A DNA stretch of 64,000 bases from contig LUGG01000015.1 in NCBI GenBank assembly GCA_001683735.1, forward strand, positions 806,001 to 870,000. The letters run 5' to 3'. Numbering within the stretch: position 1 is the first letter of the stretch; each line of letters begins with the position of its first letter. The stretch comes from Grifola frondosa. Taxonomy: Eukaryota > Basidiomycota > Agaricomycetes > Polyporales > Grifolaceae. The translations under genes were made by a program, and so were the position numbers. This document shows, piece after piece, positions 23,927 through 36,413 of this stretch. The notes under the pieces are model-generated. The model ran no database searches. It was not told the origin of the DNA and saw only the letters and a program-made list of their open reading frames with translations.

Positions 23927-25688
23927 TGCACATTGTTCGAGGGGGTACCAGACGTGAATTTATATGCGGTCATCGTCCTTTGATAGCGAGAATAGCACAT
24001 TGATACACTTGGCATCTGTACGGCACCTTGGGCCCGCCAATGACATTGCAGCATATAGGTATACATCCATCCTCTAGTTCTGTTGAATTTTGGTAAAATT
24101 TCATCATCCGAGCAGCATCTAATCATTGCAATAGACACTCACCATGCCTGCAAACCGATTCCGTGAAGCAACCACATCGTAATGGCTCTCGCAGCTCCGA
24201 CAAGAAATGTCTAAGATATGACGAATGCCGGCAGCTGATAGGTGCGTATCAAAGACAGCCTTATCGTCCATGAACCATGAGGAAAGCGGAAAGCGGACAC
24301 TTGCCCTGGATCAAGTGATCGAGCTGCACATCACGTGACCGCGTCAACACACGTCGACGGCGACGCTATCGCTCAGATTGGCGCATGTTTGGGGTAACAT
24401 GAAGGTCGAGCCAACTGAAAAAGCAAATATACCAGCTATGTTAGCTATTCGGACGTACTTCTCCACAATTACAACTGAAACGCTCACCTGATTATCGAAA
24501 CTGTCGATGCCTTTGTGTAAGACCAATAGACGACGACACGCCCTCATTGCATGCACTCAAGCCTCATGTAACGTCCTGCTGAGAACTTACGCAGAGCGTT
24601 CGCCTCGCGAAAGAAACGAGTGTTTGTGGAACAGCCCTTTGGGCATGCACAAGGCTCGATGCCCTATAAATGCGTCAACCTCCCTGTATGAATCTTCAAT
24701 CCATAGAAACTTAGCCATCTCAATCCAACATACTCACCCCCTTATTTTATTTCCCAATTTCTCTATATATCATGATGTCCTTGCGGTCGATGATAAAGGC
24801 TGCCATCGCAATTCTCACCCGGCATTCCAACGAAACCCGTCTGTATCCCATCAAATACCTTTCATATGACCTCAGTTGATCAAAAATGTTCATTGGCATT
24901 TGCACTCACCGCTATAGAAGCATCACCAGAGGGAGAACCCATACACAACAGAGCAAGCCCCACGAATCTGGCTCCGGTGGTTCCCACCTTCATTGAACAC
25001 GAATTTAGGAGCACGGGACATCCATCATATCCGACACCCACCGAACAATTGCACACCACGGTTTTGCTCTGGCTGGGGTGAGGGGGGATGAGGTCGCGGC
25101 GTGAAGAACTTCCAATTTCTGAATCATGCCTGAGTTCAAAATAATAATGTATAATTGATGTATGACCAAAGCTTGAACTTACGTTGAAACCACTATGTTA
25201 CAGTCTCGTCTCCAACTTTTCATATTGTATATACTTAAGATAGAATATTGTTTCCGGCAAGTATTGAGGAACTCACTGCCTTCTAACTCGCCAGTCTCAC
25301 TGGCAATAAATTCGGAATTTGCTGCAAGAGATTCAGCGGCACCAATAAAAATCACGCGAGAACCTTGTACTGCGGGACTGAAGAGAAAAGAAAACAAAGG
25401 CGAAGCCGCATGAAGAAGCCCAAAAAGGTCAGCGACGGTTGAGCGCTCTCGACACGTGCGCTAACCTTGTTCCCAAACGGTACTCCCTTTGAATCGCATC
25501 CAGCATGGTTGCGAAGTCCATCGGCTAGCACGAATAATGGACTGAAGGTATCGACCATGTATTCAGGCGTATAAGAATGAAGGGGCGGCGTCGGGAAGCC
25601 TCACTTACTGAACGAACACCCCGTCTGCGCCACTTGCACTGTAACATCATCATCTTTATCCTTATTCTCCTAACTTCACAAAGACGAT
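23927..25688. other. Intergenic with two weak gene candidates
   Basis: Two places look slightly gene-like. On the plus strand, ATG near 24774 starts a short hydrophobic, signal-peptide-like stretch (MMSLRSMIKAAIAIL), perhaps followed by a spliced exon at 24906-25081. On the minus strand, 25558-25179 contains MVDTFSPLFVLADGLRNHAG and, in another frame, RVIFIGAAESLAANSEF, perhaps two exons around a short intron. Neither could be tied to a family or joined in phase, so no CDS is called. Confidence 0.35.
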
Positions 25689-26093
25689 ATGAAGATGTAT
25701 TCCGGTGCCATTAAAGCTTGTATCCTTTTTATGCTCTCAGCTTCATTAGGTGCGGGCCTGTGACACTACTTCATATATGCGGAGACGAAGTACTCACCAA
25801 TTATTTCTACAGTCTCCGCAACACCGATAGACCCGAACACCGCACAGGTGATAGCAGCCAACAAGAATCTCGCGTGTACAGGTCCACACGGCTGCGCTGG
25901 GGTCAGTAATCACTCAGCCGAGATCATTAAAGTATTACTGACAAGCAGGTTGCATACAATTGCAGGCGAACGCGACGATTGACTCGTCGTCGACGTCAGG
26001 CGCACTATCAATAGCGACCCCCGGGGAAGCAGCGCGCTAGCTGCAGCCATTGCTGTGGCTGGAGGCCTATCCGTCGTCGCCACTTTCGTATAA
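25689..26093 (+). CDS. Small secreted protein, probably GPI-anchored
   Basis: Not a recognised family. Exon 1 (25689-25749) encodes a signal peptide (MKMYSGAIKACILFMLSASL) that continues into exon 2 at 25813 with VSATPIDPNTAQVIAANKNL and two cysteines (ACTGPHGCAG). The third exon starts at 25966, or at 25949 with an alternative donor at 25906. It encodes a Ser/Thr-rich stretch, and the end is the hydrophobic tail LAAAIAVAGGLSVVATFV, as in GPI-attachment signals. Reaching that tail needs one extra base in the C5G4 run at 26018-26026; either splice choice then gives a multiple of three (92 or 99 aa). Likely a cell-wall or surface protein. The function is unknown. Confidence 0.55.
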
Positions 26094-26946
26094 TATCCTT
26101 ATGGGAAACAGTCGTAGCGGTTTAACGATTAGATGTTCCCACCGGAGATGGACTGTCGCTCGGACTACTGCTCTGCTTAATCTATGTCCTATGGGTTAAT
26201 ATGAATTTCATGCATCATGCCGATTATGCTCACCTTTAATGTCCGTCTCGGAACATGACCGCGGGCAACACGCTGTACATAAATCAGTACCGACACGACG
26301 CTGGTGCGGAGCCGTTAGATTGATATTATGAGAGTAGCACGGCCGTAATGCTCCTCAATTTTCGACGTCACAACGTCCGGGTTCGACCAGCGTTCACCGC
26401 AATGCAAAACACACTGTGCTCCGATCAAGAGGAATAACGGCTCAAATTCATAGCTTGCAGAACAACAACTGTGCATGTTCAATATTCGAATCTGAGTAGT
26501 AGTTTCCCAGTGGCCTGCCTCCCCTGATAATAAGCAGTGTCAGTCTATCGATGAGGGTGTCGTTTGCACTCACCAGAGCCGAGTCTAAGCTCATGTCTGT
26601 GATTAGTCGGAAGAAATGGTATTTAGAATGTGTTCCCAAGTCCTGGGCATCACTGGTTTGGTTGCGACGACATACGATAGTAAGCAATCGCGACATAGAA
26701 ATAAGTAATTGAACACAAGCAAAGTATAAGTCTAACGACGCTGCCACAATGTTTGAATCGAGTAAGATCAGGATCGATAGCCGAGTTCAATACGCCGATC
26801 ACGGAAATACTATGACTCGTCCACAAACGATATAACACCTTGATACGAATACTCATGTTGTCCACAATTCATAACAGAAGCCATTCACATCGTCTGGTGT
26901 ATCCGGGGACACGCCAGTCAAGTAAATTCCAGTCCAAGTTCACGCA
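26094..26946. other. Intergenic; possible membrane-protein remnant
   Basis: Minus-strand frames at 26448-26865 contain hydrophobic stretches (for example VRLILCLCSITYFYVAIAYY and LYFACVQLLISMSRLL) that could be exons of a multipass membrane protein. No start, stop and splice chain could be completed and no family was recognised. The rest is the acetyltransferase promoter. Confidence 0.3.
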
Positions 26947-28402
26947 ATGTCAGCATATGGCGCTATGCTCAGCCCTAGCAGCACTGGTTTTCTTCCTTCT
27001 ACAAAATGGCACCTGAAGGGCAAACGCCCCGACAGCCCCAAATATCTGACCATTCACCATCTCAAGCTCGCCACCGCGCTCGCGCAGCCTGGCCTGGTCG
27101 AATACCTGCACAAGGTCTTTGCGGATGAACTCGAGCGCGGTCTGACGTATCCGCAGGAGATCCTTCCGGGTGAGAACTACTCGCGCGAGATGTTCGAAGG
27201 CTACTATTTGGCAGGCGACGTGCTGGTCGCCGTTCTGGGCGAGGTGGACAAGCAGACAGAGTCAGGATGGCAGGATGGGAAAGAGTGCCCGTAGGGTTCA
27301 AAGAAGCGAGCAACGGCCGGAGCTGGGAAGATTGCATAGCTGGATGCTACTACGTGAGTTCACAGTTATATCGCCTCCATTCGGAGGATGGCACAAGGCC
27401 TCTGGATAAGTAGCGATGAGGCCGCGATTACGGTTGGCTGACTTTCGGTTTTACGCAGGTGAAGCCAAATTACCCTGGTCGCTCGTCACATGTGAGTCTC
27501 GCTTTTTTCCTATCGCCCGAGTTTGAAGGTCTTCTCGTTCTTGGATTGCCGAAGATGGGCATCTTGGCGCAATGCATGGAACTTTGCAGACAGCGGAGGC
27601 CCGGGGGTGTCCCTCAATCGATCAACTGGCTGCTTCCCAGCTGCGTGCTTATTGCCTTCTCCTACGGCAGGAATTGTCTATGGGTGTCCGCGAGATGGTC
27701 TTCCCTTGCATAACGTTCATCTTGAAGCAGGTCTCTTAGCATTGCAAGCAGTTTTCCGTTAACATATTACGTAGCGCATTGTGGCATCCGTTCCCTTCGA
27801 TGACTGGGGAGGCTCGAACAGTCTTCATTTGTCGAGAAAGACATGCTCGTTCCCAAATGTCTTCCACTTCTGCGGCGAAGGCCTTAGTGGGGACATGAAG
27901 GCATCTGTGGCGTATGTCAAGTCTGCCTTCTGTTGAAACCGTTGGCACCGCATTTCGTGCCGGTTCCCCAATCGACATCGCACTACCGTTCGAGCCCGCG
28001 CGTCTATCCATCTACGTCGATACACCTGTATTCTCATCACGCACACACTCACACGTCTCTCTCCGTGCAGATATGTAATGCAGGCTTCCTCGTCCCGCCG
28101 ACGCAGCGTGGCAACGGCGTGGGCACCGTCCTCGCGCGCTCGTTCCTGCACTACGGGCCGCGGCTCGGGTACGAGGCGAGCGTGTTCAACCTCGTCTTTG
28201 TGAACAACGTCGCAAGCGTGAAGTACGTGCCGTCTGTTTTGCCCCGGTTGGCCGGCGCTCACCGCAGTTACACTTTTAGGCTATGGGAAGCGCTGCAGTT
28301 CACGAAGGCTGGGCTCATTCCCCGCGCGGGCGGTTGAAGAAGGCGGATGGCAGCGGGGAGGAGTTCGTGGATGCCTATGTGTATTACCGCCGGTTCGACT
28401 AG
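26947..28402 (+). CDS. GNAT-family N-acetyltransferase
   Basis: GNAT enzymes transfer acetyl groups from acetyl-CoA to amines. Four exons: 26947-27353, a 33-nt exon 27459-27491 (VKPNYPGRSSH), 28071-28222 and 28280-28402. Motifs are YLHKVFADELERGLTYPQE, SNGRSWEDCIAGCYY, CNAGFLVPPTQRGNGVGTVL (acetyl-CoA-binding Q/RxxGxG loop, motif A), VFNLVFVNNVASVKLWEALQ and a C-terminal VDAYVYYRRFD. The summed length is 715 nt, two short: one base is missing near 27277-27279 (GGG run, otherwise a premature stop) and one at 28328-28334 (otherwise a stop eight residues after LWEALQFTKAG). The repaired length is about 238 aa. The third intron-side gap (27492-28070) is unusually large. The start codon is less certain than the rest. 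Confidence 0.82.
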
Positions 28403-31400
28403 GACAGATAGAAATACACGGCCCCTGGATCCCCGAGGTGGGAAGCAGAGAACAACGTCCACAACACGTCATGAGGCTGCTTGTTAAAGATATACACCGG
28501 CGTGAATGTGTTACGATAATGCGCGGTGGCTTAGCGACGCTCGACTCCGATTCCGTGGAGAATGCGTGCGTTGGTTCTGATTTACGGAACTGGGCAATTC
28601 GTTGCAGCCTGCTCTCAAGCCGGCGGTGCTATTACGTCCTGAGAGTGTTTAGTGACGGAGGTATGGCAGTTTGCGGGGGTTCTGATAGGAGGACGCGGCG
28701 GATATACGCACGTCTGCAGGACAACAAACGCTGCCTGCTGTATCAGAAGTCACCGCATAGATGCTGTAGCACAAGCGAGCTCGAGGTCGCTGTCATATCA
28801 CACCAACCCACATACATCCGGGGCTATTAGGTGTCCGATAGTGCTGACGACGAAGTCACGGGAGATTGAGTAGTGTCAGATATTGTGCAACGTGTAGTGT
28901 TTGTTCGGAGACGCACAAACGCCACGGAGCCATGGGATGATGCCTTCCATGTTCGACCCAAAAGCTTGAAGCTTGAAATCACGTCTCCTTACAGGCTCCG
29001 TCCCACCGTCGTTCGAGTTGAGGGTGGGCGACATCTCGTCAGAGTGATAGACCAACGCTGGGATATGGATAAGACGGCACATGATGTGGTACTTTGATGT
29101 GATCATATTGGTGCCTGCGCCTTCCTGACAAGGTCGAACAAAAGACAAGTCCAATTTGCAAACAGCAGGCGCTGGCCTACATATCCATCACCCAAACTAG
29201 CAGCCCATCATCCGGAATATGTGGTACCCGCTGCGCGTCCCAGTCTGCAAGAGTGGGTGCGCGTCACGGTCGCGAAGCCCGGATGCAGATTCAGACCATG
29301 TAGCCTACGTGCGCGAGACCGCACACTCCCATATGCAATCTTCACGCCGTACAGCCGTGAAGAGTGCAGTACAGCCACGCACCAAATGTATTAACCTATG
29401 TTCATTCATCCCTCTCGCAATAATAACACCGCGGTTCCGTGATGGCGCCCCCCAGCCGCGGGTACCCTATTTTTCATATTTGCAACGACAGACACTGTGG
29501 GGCCCAAAAGCAGGCTTCGCGTGGGAGCCGCCCGCCCGCGCACAAAGCCTGAGAGATCGGACGACTGCCCCGAGCGACTCGGGAGCATGGCCACAGGATG
29601 GAACACATGAAGGAGAAGGCTAAGCCACGAGCTGCTCGGTGACTTTCCAGTGCGGTCGGTGTGCCACGGACGGTGTACGTATATGCCGTCAAAGCCTCCT
29701 GGGTTAACTGGTCATGTACAATATCATGTTATGACAACTCGAATACCACTCACCGAACTGGCCATTAGTTGATAGATGGATATGTGTCTGAGTTGTGTAC
29801 AAGCCTGGGCAGCCCGTTCGTCTCGGATTCCCATAGATCGGCCTTCACAATACAGATATTAAGCGAAGAGATGATAATGAACCTCACGAAAGCGACGCGC
29901 ACAAGATAGCGAACGCACATGTCTCGTACCCGCGATTCGTGAATTGCAAGGTACCCTCGCCGCGGTGCCTCGTTCATTCCGCACATATGTAGAAGAACCG
30001 TTGCCCTGGGAGAAGGGCGAGTCTAATGGGGGGCCCACTTCGTCTGCCGGACCGTCGTCTGGGAGTTTGGTGTGCGTGCTCCAGTGTGTAAGAACGCTCA
30101 CGGCAGAGCACGTTCTGAGGTGCAATATGCGCATATAGCCGGCATATCGTTGATATTGACGACGGGGAGGGCGCGTTTTGGAATATCATGGTCCTGGGGA
30201 GTGTAGTACGGCATCGCAGCACGACGTGAAGTCATCCACGCGTCACTAACTGATGCATATATGTGCATATATGCACACTGACAGGCAGCGACGTCGAACA
30301 ATTGCGTTAATGCGATGCTTGGAACGGCACACGGCGCTCGAATCCTAGTATCGCGGCGCATCTAACAGCCTCGTCGCCAATTGCAATCCACTGCGGGAGC
30401 CAACTCCAAAGATGTGCGACAATCGCACCCCAGACGCACATTGTTTGTTCATCTCAGCCACAACCCCGACTCGCGGCTCCAACTCATGCTATTTCAGACA
30501 TCCATTCGTAGTTCGCCACACATGGTCGGCGCGCATCAACGTCGGCGCAGCGGACGCTCCTCAACGCTCCGCACCTGTGGAGAGGTCCACAAAAGAGGGT
30601 AGCGGCGACTTCGTCTTGCCACGCTACGGTGGAGAAGGGGCGCAGCGGCACGCGGGGGCTGTGTGCGGCATAATGAAGACGATCGTATGATCAGCAACGT
30701 GCAAACGCAGAAGCAGCTCAGAAGACGAGCCAAAATGGGAGAGAACAAGGGCCATGTCCTTTCGTGGGACGGACGCCGTGCCTCATGGTGTGTGCATGCC
30801 GTTTGCGGTGAAAACAATGTTCACGCCGGGAGCGCTGGGCAATATCCGTGCGAAGCCTGGGCCTGGCATGGTATAGCATGGCATATGCCTTGTGAGCAAG
30901 GTCGCGTCGACGATCCGTAAAGAACGCCGTTCGGCCCGGAGAAGCTGCAATTGTGTTGGTGAGACTCCGAAGCGAGAAGCTGCGAGCAGCTTCCACAACA
31001 GAGCAGTGCGGTTTTGTTCGTCACTGCTCCGGTTGCGGCTCAGATGAATGAAGGGACGCTCTAAGATAGAGCCTGCGTAGATCGGCGTGTATCTTTGTGC
31101 CAGAGTCCGCACTATGTCCGGCAACAAGATTCTAAGAAGATGAAGATATTGTTGTACATGGCTGTGACGTTGCAATGATTGTGAAATTAGCACTACAGCG
31201 GAGGTGTCCCACTGCGCCAGTATGGAATTTCATGCCGCCACGAATGCTGCGCTGAAGCTGTGTAACTTCGAGCAATCAGCACAGGGAATCCAATAACCAG
31301 AATAGACTGGTACTTACATGGACATTCGGGAGACCATAGCGTAACTTCCGCGAGGAGATCAGCGCACGAATACTCATCTGCCAGTGCCACATCGAATTCA

Positions 31401-32920
31401 ACCGAACTGCGGAGCGGCCATCTGTCATTTGTGCTTGCACAGGCCTCCGCACAAATATCATGACGAGCTCGCCATCACGCGCAACAGCCAACGGCTGGAG
31501 CTCTGTGATATCGGCCATGCCTAAAATTGCCCTGCGGTGTCTTCCTCCCCGAGCACTGTGATAGTAAGTAAGTATATGCGCGCCATTTGGAGGCCTCACG
31601 GGCCGCATTCGGTAAGCATAGGATCGAATGTGTTCATCAACATTTGACGACATACGTATTTATATTTTAGAGAGGCGCACGGGAGAATGTTGGCCATCAG
31701 AACACCTTCCGATGGAACACACGTGCCTGCAAATTTCGCAACCCCACAGTCTCGTACGCGGCCGCAAGCATCATCATCCTGCCGGAGTCGGAGACGATAA
31801 CTTTGTGGCCCGGTTTCTCAAGGAGAAGGTGCGCTGGGAGTCCGGCGTCGCAGGCGCAGCCACAGGACTGATGATAACGCGCGCGATGTGGCAACAGCGA
31901 CCAAGGTGACGAGCTCGCAGCTCTGTGCGTCGACGACAGAACATCTGTACGAGTATCTGTGCTGTGCATCCACGTATGTCATAGCGGAGATGTCGGCAAC
32001 GGGCGTCGCTGTAGAAACGGATGTCGGATAGAAATAAACCAGGAAACATACGCATATAGTCACGCAGTGCGAAACGGAGCCCGGCTCGTCCGAGAGCTGT
32101 GCAGCCGGACCAGCTGAGGTCAGCTGACCCGCCAGGTGTTCAAGAATCAAGACAAAACGGGACGGGCCCGCCGCGGCCGGCGTCGTCGTCGTAGCGGCGG
32201 GCGGGCGAACCGTTTTGGCCGGGCGATCGTGCGTGCGCCGTGTCGATCGCCCAGAGAGTCTAAAGCGCGATAAATGCAAATGAGGATCGGGCAGGGGGCA
32301 CTCCGTATGCCCTGATCGCCGCAAAAAACTTGCTTCCTCCTCCAGAAGATAGCGCGACAGATTAAAGAGATAGCTCGGCTTGGGTACATCCCGCCGGCCC
32401 GCCGCTCGTATTCCGATGGGCTTAGATGTGGCAGAGACCAGTCTTCAGGTGCAGGTTTATGTTCGGGCTCGCAGTCGCACCAGCAAGATGATTATGAGAT
32501 GTTTTATGTTTTGGTCTTTCCTAACTAGCTATAGCCTACGCCTATACACCTAGATAGATACTTATTGTGCGTGCTGTACAACATGTGATGCGGCAATGCA
32601 GAGGGAGCGAAAAAGTGAGCGTGAGCGAGCGAGACATGCAATGCAAGAGAAAGTAGAAATGTAATAACCATGCAAACCCCGGCCCCGCAACTGTAAGGGC
32701 GATTAATACGGAGGAATAATAACGGTGGAGCAGGAGGCGGAACGGGGTATAAACAGAGTGGACGGTCCGTATGCCCGTAATAATAGAATGCAATGCGCGG
32801 GCGCGCACGTATTGTGTCGTGCGGCGTCAAGGCGTGAATGCAGCGGAGAAAGACGAGAGGGTTCGAGATCGAGCAGCGTAAAGGTCGGTGGCAATTAGGC
32901 AGCGAAACGGGGCGGACAAA
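28403..32920. other. 4.5-kb stretch without recognised gene
   Basis: GC-rich to mixed sequence. Many overlapping open frames exist on both strands, none with a recognisable domain. The best-looking are minus-strand frames around 31.2-31.65 kb, which include a consensus GTAAGT donor after PNVH, and a run at about 30.1-30.23 kb (MTSRRAAMPYYTPQDHDIPK). Either could be part of an unrecognised gene. A tandem duplicated TGCATATATG lies at 30254-30275. No RNA gene or transposon end was found. Confidence 0.4.
30254..30275 (+). repeat. Tandem pair of TGCATATATG (palindromic)
   Basis: Two adjacent copies of the 10-mer TGCATATATG followed by CA, so that the block is nearly self-complementary. It lies in a gene-poor stretch. 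A chance AT-rich repeat or a small binding-site pair are both possible. Confidence 0.5.
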
Positions 32921-34009
32921 CTACCACACGCAGGGCGCCGCCTGCGCGAAGAGGTCTGCCTTTGTGTCCTTTCCCGCAGCGGTGGGCGGAAGCGGCTGCG
33001 TGTGGGCATGTGGCGGTTTGCGTGGCCCAGCAGGCACCGGGTCTATCGACATGGGGGCGCCGATCGTCCCGGAGGAGACAATGTGCGCCGACAGGTCCTC
33101 ATATCCGAGTGGTGTGGCGGGCGACGCCGACGACGCGGGGGAGGTCGACGTCGAGTGCGAAGACTCAGGCGTATCAGGAGTGTCCGGCGACGAGGGAGGC
33201 GTAAGGTAGGCGGTCGACCCGTTGGTGACGGGCGGGGGCATGGGCGGCTTCGGTGGCGAAGTCGAGGACGGATGTGATGCGCGCGTGGCGAACGACGGCG
33301 TAGGCCCCATCTGAGCATACGGTGTCGTCGAGGGCACGGGAGTGGGTGCTGGCGACGGAAGGACGTAGGTAGGGTACGGGCCGTTGCCCTTGAAATCGCG
33401 GCGCACCTTCGCCTCAAACTCTTTGAGCGCACCCGGCTCGATATTCAGCTGCCACTCCAAGTAGCTGCACATCTCGCGCTCCATCTGGTTGACCTCCCGC
33501 AGGGCGAACATGCCCTGCCCAACGATGGACCACGACTTGTTGGAGTAGGTGTCGTCGCAGATCACTTTGGAAGCGATCATGTAGGCGGATATGAACAGGC
33601 GGTGCCCTGACGAGCCCCGCGCGGCAGGGAAGCGGGCTTTTAGGCGCTGCAGGAGGTAGAGGGCGGCGAAGGTGACGGAGGTGTGGAGCCGCGTTCTGTG
33701 GAGAGCATACGCTATGAAAAGCGCTAATGGTGGCGAGGGTGGGGGAGGATGTACCGTCGACAACGGCGGGAGGTCGGGACATGCGAAAAGATGGGTAACA
33801 AATCGTGAGCACAACTTCGACGTATCTTCGTGGCCGTAGTACGGGTCGGCCTGCGTATTTGTCAGGAAAATTGTGTTGGACTTGCTACATTACAAGGGAC
33901 TCACCGATGCATGACTCGATGACGAGGGCACGCTTCTGGCGGAGAGCTTGCTGGCTTTCCGGTAAGGGCTGGAGGGATGGCGAGCAGGGGCACCAGCTAC
34001 AGCGGCCAT
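32921..34009 (-). CDS. Cyclin (PCL-type, N-terminal cyclin fold)
   Basis: A cyclin partner for a Pho85-like or related kinase is inferred. Two exons: 34009-33905 and 33850-32921 with a 54-nt GT-AG intron, open from start to stop (344 codons). Exon 2 encodes a cyclin box: YYGHEDTSKLCSRFVTHLFA, TFAALYLLQRLKARFP, GHRLFISAYMIASKVICDDT, YSNKSWSIVGQGMFALREVN and QMEREMCSYLEWQLNIEP, then a long Pro/Ser/Thr-rich tail. In exon 1 the alternative frame reads ALRQKRALVIESCI, which fits the family just before ADPYYGHE far better than the annotated frame, so a compensating pair of single-base indels is suspected near 33985 and at the splice junction. Confidence 0.78.
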
Positions 34010-35366
34010 GAGAGGTTGTGGAAATGTGTCGCGACGGGGCGGGGTGATGTCGGTGGATGGAAGGTGGGGTAAGGATAAGTCTGGGTGTGGCGAGGTGATG
34101 ATATAAGTAAACAAGAGGACGAGAAGATTCGAAACCGGCTATTGAAAGACTAGGAGGAAAGAGGAAGGGGCTTCTGAATTCACGGAAACGGGGCGTCGAT
34201 ACGCATGGGAGCAGAGCGCACGCTTCCGGGAAGCAGGGCTTCAGATATCTGGCGAGGAGCCTTGCGCTTTTGGTGCCACCTCGCCATCATGTCGGAGGCA
34301 CGCTGGAGGTGCCATCAGAAGGAAAAAAATACAGGCCTTATGGCAGCCATAACAGATTGGTCCGTGTTGGACCGTTTCGTTTCCTCAGCGGACGCGCAAC
34401 AGCCGAGCCACGGGCGACAACCAGCCGGCAACATCCGGCTCAGTCCGGCTCACTATCGTCCCGCTTCGGAGTCCCATTCGGAGCACCAATTCTGCCGCCG
34501 GAACCCAGGCTCGTGTCTGCCGAAGAAGGCACGCCCCTTTTGGGAATTTCTGAATAGAAAAACTCACCGTGGGAAGGTATGATATCTCGTTACTGCAAAT
34601 TATTACCTCCGAACGAGGCTGCAGCGTGTTTTATGCTCAAAAATGAAGACCTCGCTTGCGGGCCGGGGCAATGTCCAGCAGGCAGGCAGATAGCAATGTA
34701 CAGATGTGGCGCGCTGTCCGGATGTGGACAGCTGAGCTGGAAGGGGGGCTTGGAGGGAAAGAGGAAGGAGACGATGGGGAAAAGTCGTTCGACAGCGGTG
34801 GCGAACCGTGGTTGGGAATATATATTGAGTCTCCCCAAAGCGCCCGAAGCGCTGACAGCGAATGATCAAGTTTCCGATTAGTGTGGATCCTTGTGTGTCC
34901 GGCCACACCCCGCGTTCTGGCGCCGCGCTCCAGCATGCTCCGGATACTGCCATTTTGGGCATATCGTCACATGCCGGCTCTCCGATGACTGTGGCGCCGT
35001 CTTTCGCTGTCCCGCCCCAAAGTCCCGCCTCCGAACGTTTCCTCCGTACCACGCATAGCATCCGTCTGTGGCTCGGTTTCACAACGACACACAGCTCCTT
35101 GATGCCCAAGTCCACCAGCTGTCGGGTATTCTCCATCACCGCGCCTACAATCAAATCCTGATGGCAGCCACCTCCGACGGTGGAGTCGGGACGACTACGT
35201 GGCGAAGCGATGACACCCGCCATCCATAACCTTTTGTTCGTACCCACCATTACTCTCTTCTTGTGGAGTGTCAGAAAGGGGAGTCAGACAATGCCTTCAC
35301 GTAATATGCCTTAAGCAGCACAATAGCGTCAATGTCGCCACGAGAGCTTTGTTCGCGCGCAAGGTT
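34010..35366. other. Cyclin promoter region and unassigned sequence
   Basis: The first few hundred bases are the likely cyclin promoter and 5' UTR (CT-rich on the minus strand). The long minus-strand open frame at 34603-35250 has no recognisable motif and is probably fortuitous. No gene is called. Confidence 0.4.
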
Positions 35367-36100
35367 GCATTCTTCGGGCGGTACTTCATTTTGCATATAT
35401 CAGCTGGTTTCATTTAATTCCTAATTTTGCACATCTCAACTAGTTTCACCCAGTTTACCATCCTGGGCAGTCCTGCTGCGAACTCGCGACGTCGGCCACA
35501 GGGCGGTTCTAGGTTTATCTCAAGCCCGTCTGGTTCCATCTGATGTGCATTTAATTGCTATCCCCAGTCGTTCTGGTTGAAAACACTCTTGATAGATTGT
35601 GAATCGACCTGTACGTGTAAGTATAGCTTGTTCTCTAGCATACGAGCGCATCGCCTACAGTCAAATTGCTTTCGGTCGCTACCTCGTTTTGCAAATCTCA
35701 ACTGGTTTCACCCAATTCCCCATCCAAGGCGGTTCTGCCGCAAAGGCGCGACATCGATGCCACATGACGGTTCTAGGGTTTTCTCAAGCCCATCTGGCTC
35801 TATCTGGCTCCAGCCGGTGCGGATTTAATCGCTCGTTCTGGTCTGAGAATGCTCTCAAACGCTTGTGAATCGACTCGTACGCATAAGTATGGGCTTCTAC
35901 TCTAGTATATGAGTTTTCCCTGCGTCCAACGCCGACTCAAATTGCATTCTTCGGTCGGCACTTCATCCTGCACCTCTCAGCTGGTTTCAACCTATTCCCC
36001 ATCTTGGGCAGTCCTGCTGCGAAGGCACAATGTCGATGCCACAGGGCGGTTCTAGGTTTATCTCAAGCCCATATGGCTCCATCTGATGTGCATTCAATTG
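35367..36100 (+). repeat. Degenerate tandem array, three units of ~280-300 bp
   Basis: Three copies start near 35367, 35668 and 35944. Shared blocks seen in each: a GGTCGGYACTTCAT-like start, CTCARCTGGTTTCAMCC, TTCCCCATC, GGGCGGTTCTAGGTTTATC with CAAGCCC, and a unit-end GTGCATTTAAT. Units 1 and 2 also share the end block GTGAATCGACYYGTACG. Unit 1 contains an extra partial duplication of the start block and unit 3 is truncated after the GTGCATTCAATTGG end. Units differ by many substitutions, so the array is old. Confidence 0.7.
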
Positions 36101-36358
36101 GTACAAGTGACGTGGCGGCTTCGCCTCCGCCCCGGATAGATTTTCAGTCTAGTGTATCTGAGCAAGAACTGAAGGGAGTGATGATCATCGTGAAGCCAGC
36201 AGGATTTGAGCTGGAATCGGATGATCCAAACAGGTGAGTGGGACTTTTTCCAGTCCTGTGGCGAAGTGCTTAGATGGCTCCCAAACAGGAGTATATTCCC
36301 GACCGAGCGAAATCAGCCAGTGGCCAAATTGGAGGCGCCATATGCTTCAGCGTAAGCC

Positions 36359-36413
36359 GTACTTATATGTACAAGTCGATTCACAAGTCGTTGGGAGTGT
36401 TCTCAGACCAGAA
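36359..36413 (-). repeat. Inverted partial copy of the array unit
   Basis: These 55 bases are the reverse complement, with a few mismatches, of 35835-35890 in unit 2 of the tandem array (the segment from GTTCTGGTCTGAGAA to GCATAAGTAT). Together with the array this forms a ~1-kb structure with inverted ends on one side, as seen in non-autonomous or fragmented mobile elements. Confidence 0.65.

Noticed and set aside
34603..35250. 215-codon minus-strand open frame
   Set aside because: No recognisable motif; overlaps open frames on the opposite strand in a GC-rich stretch.
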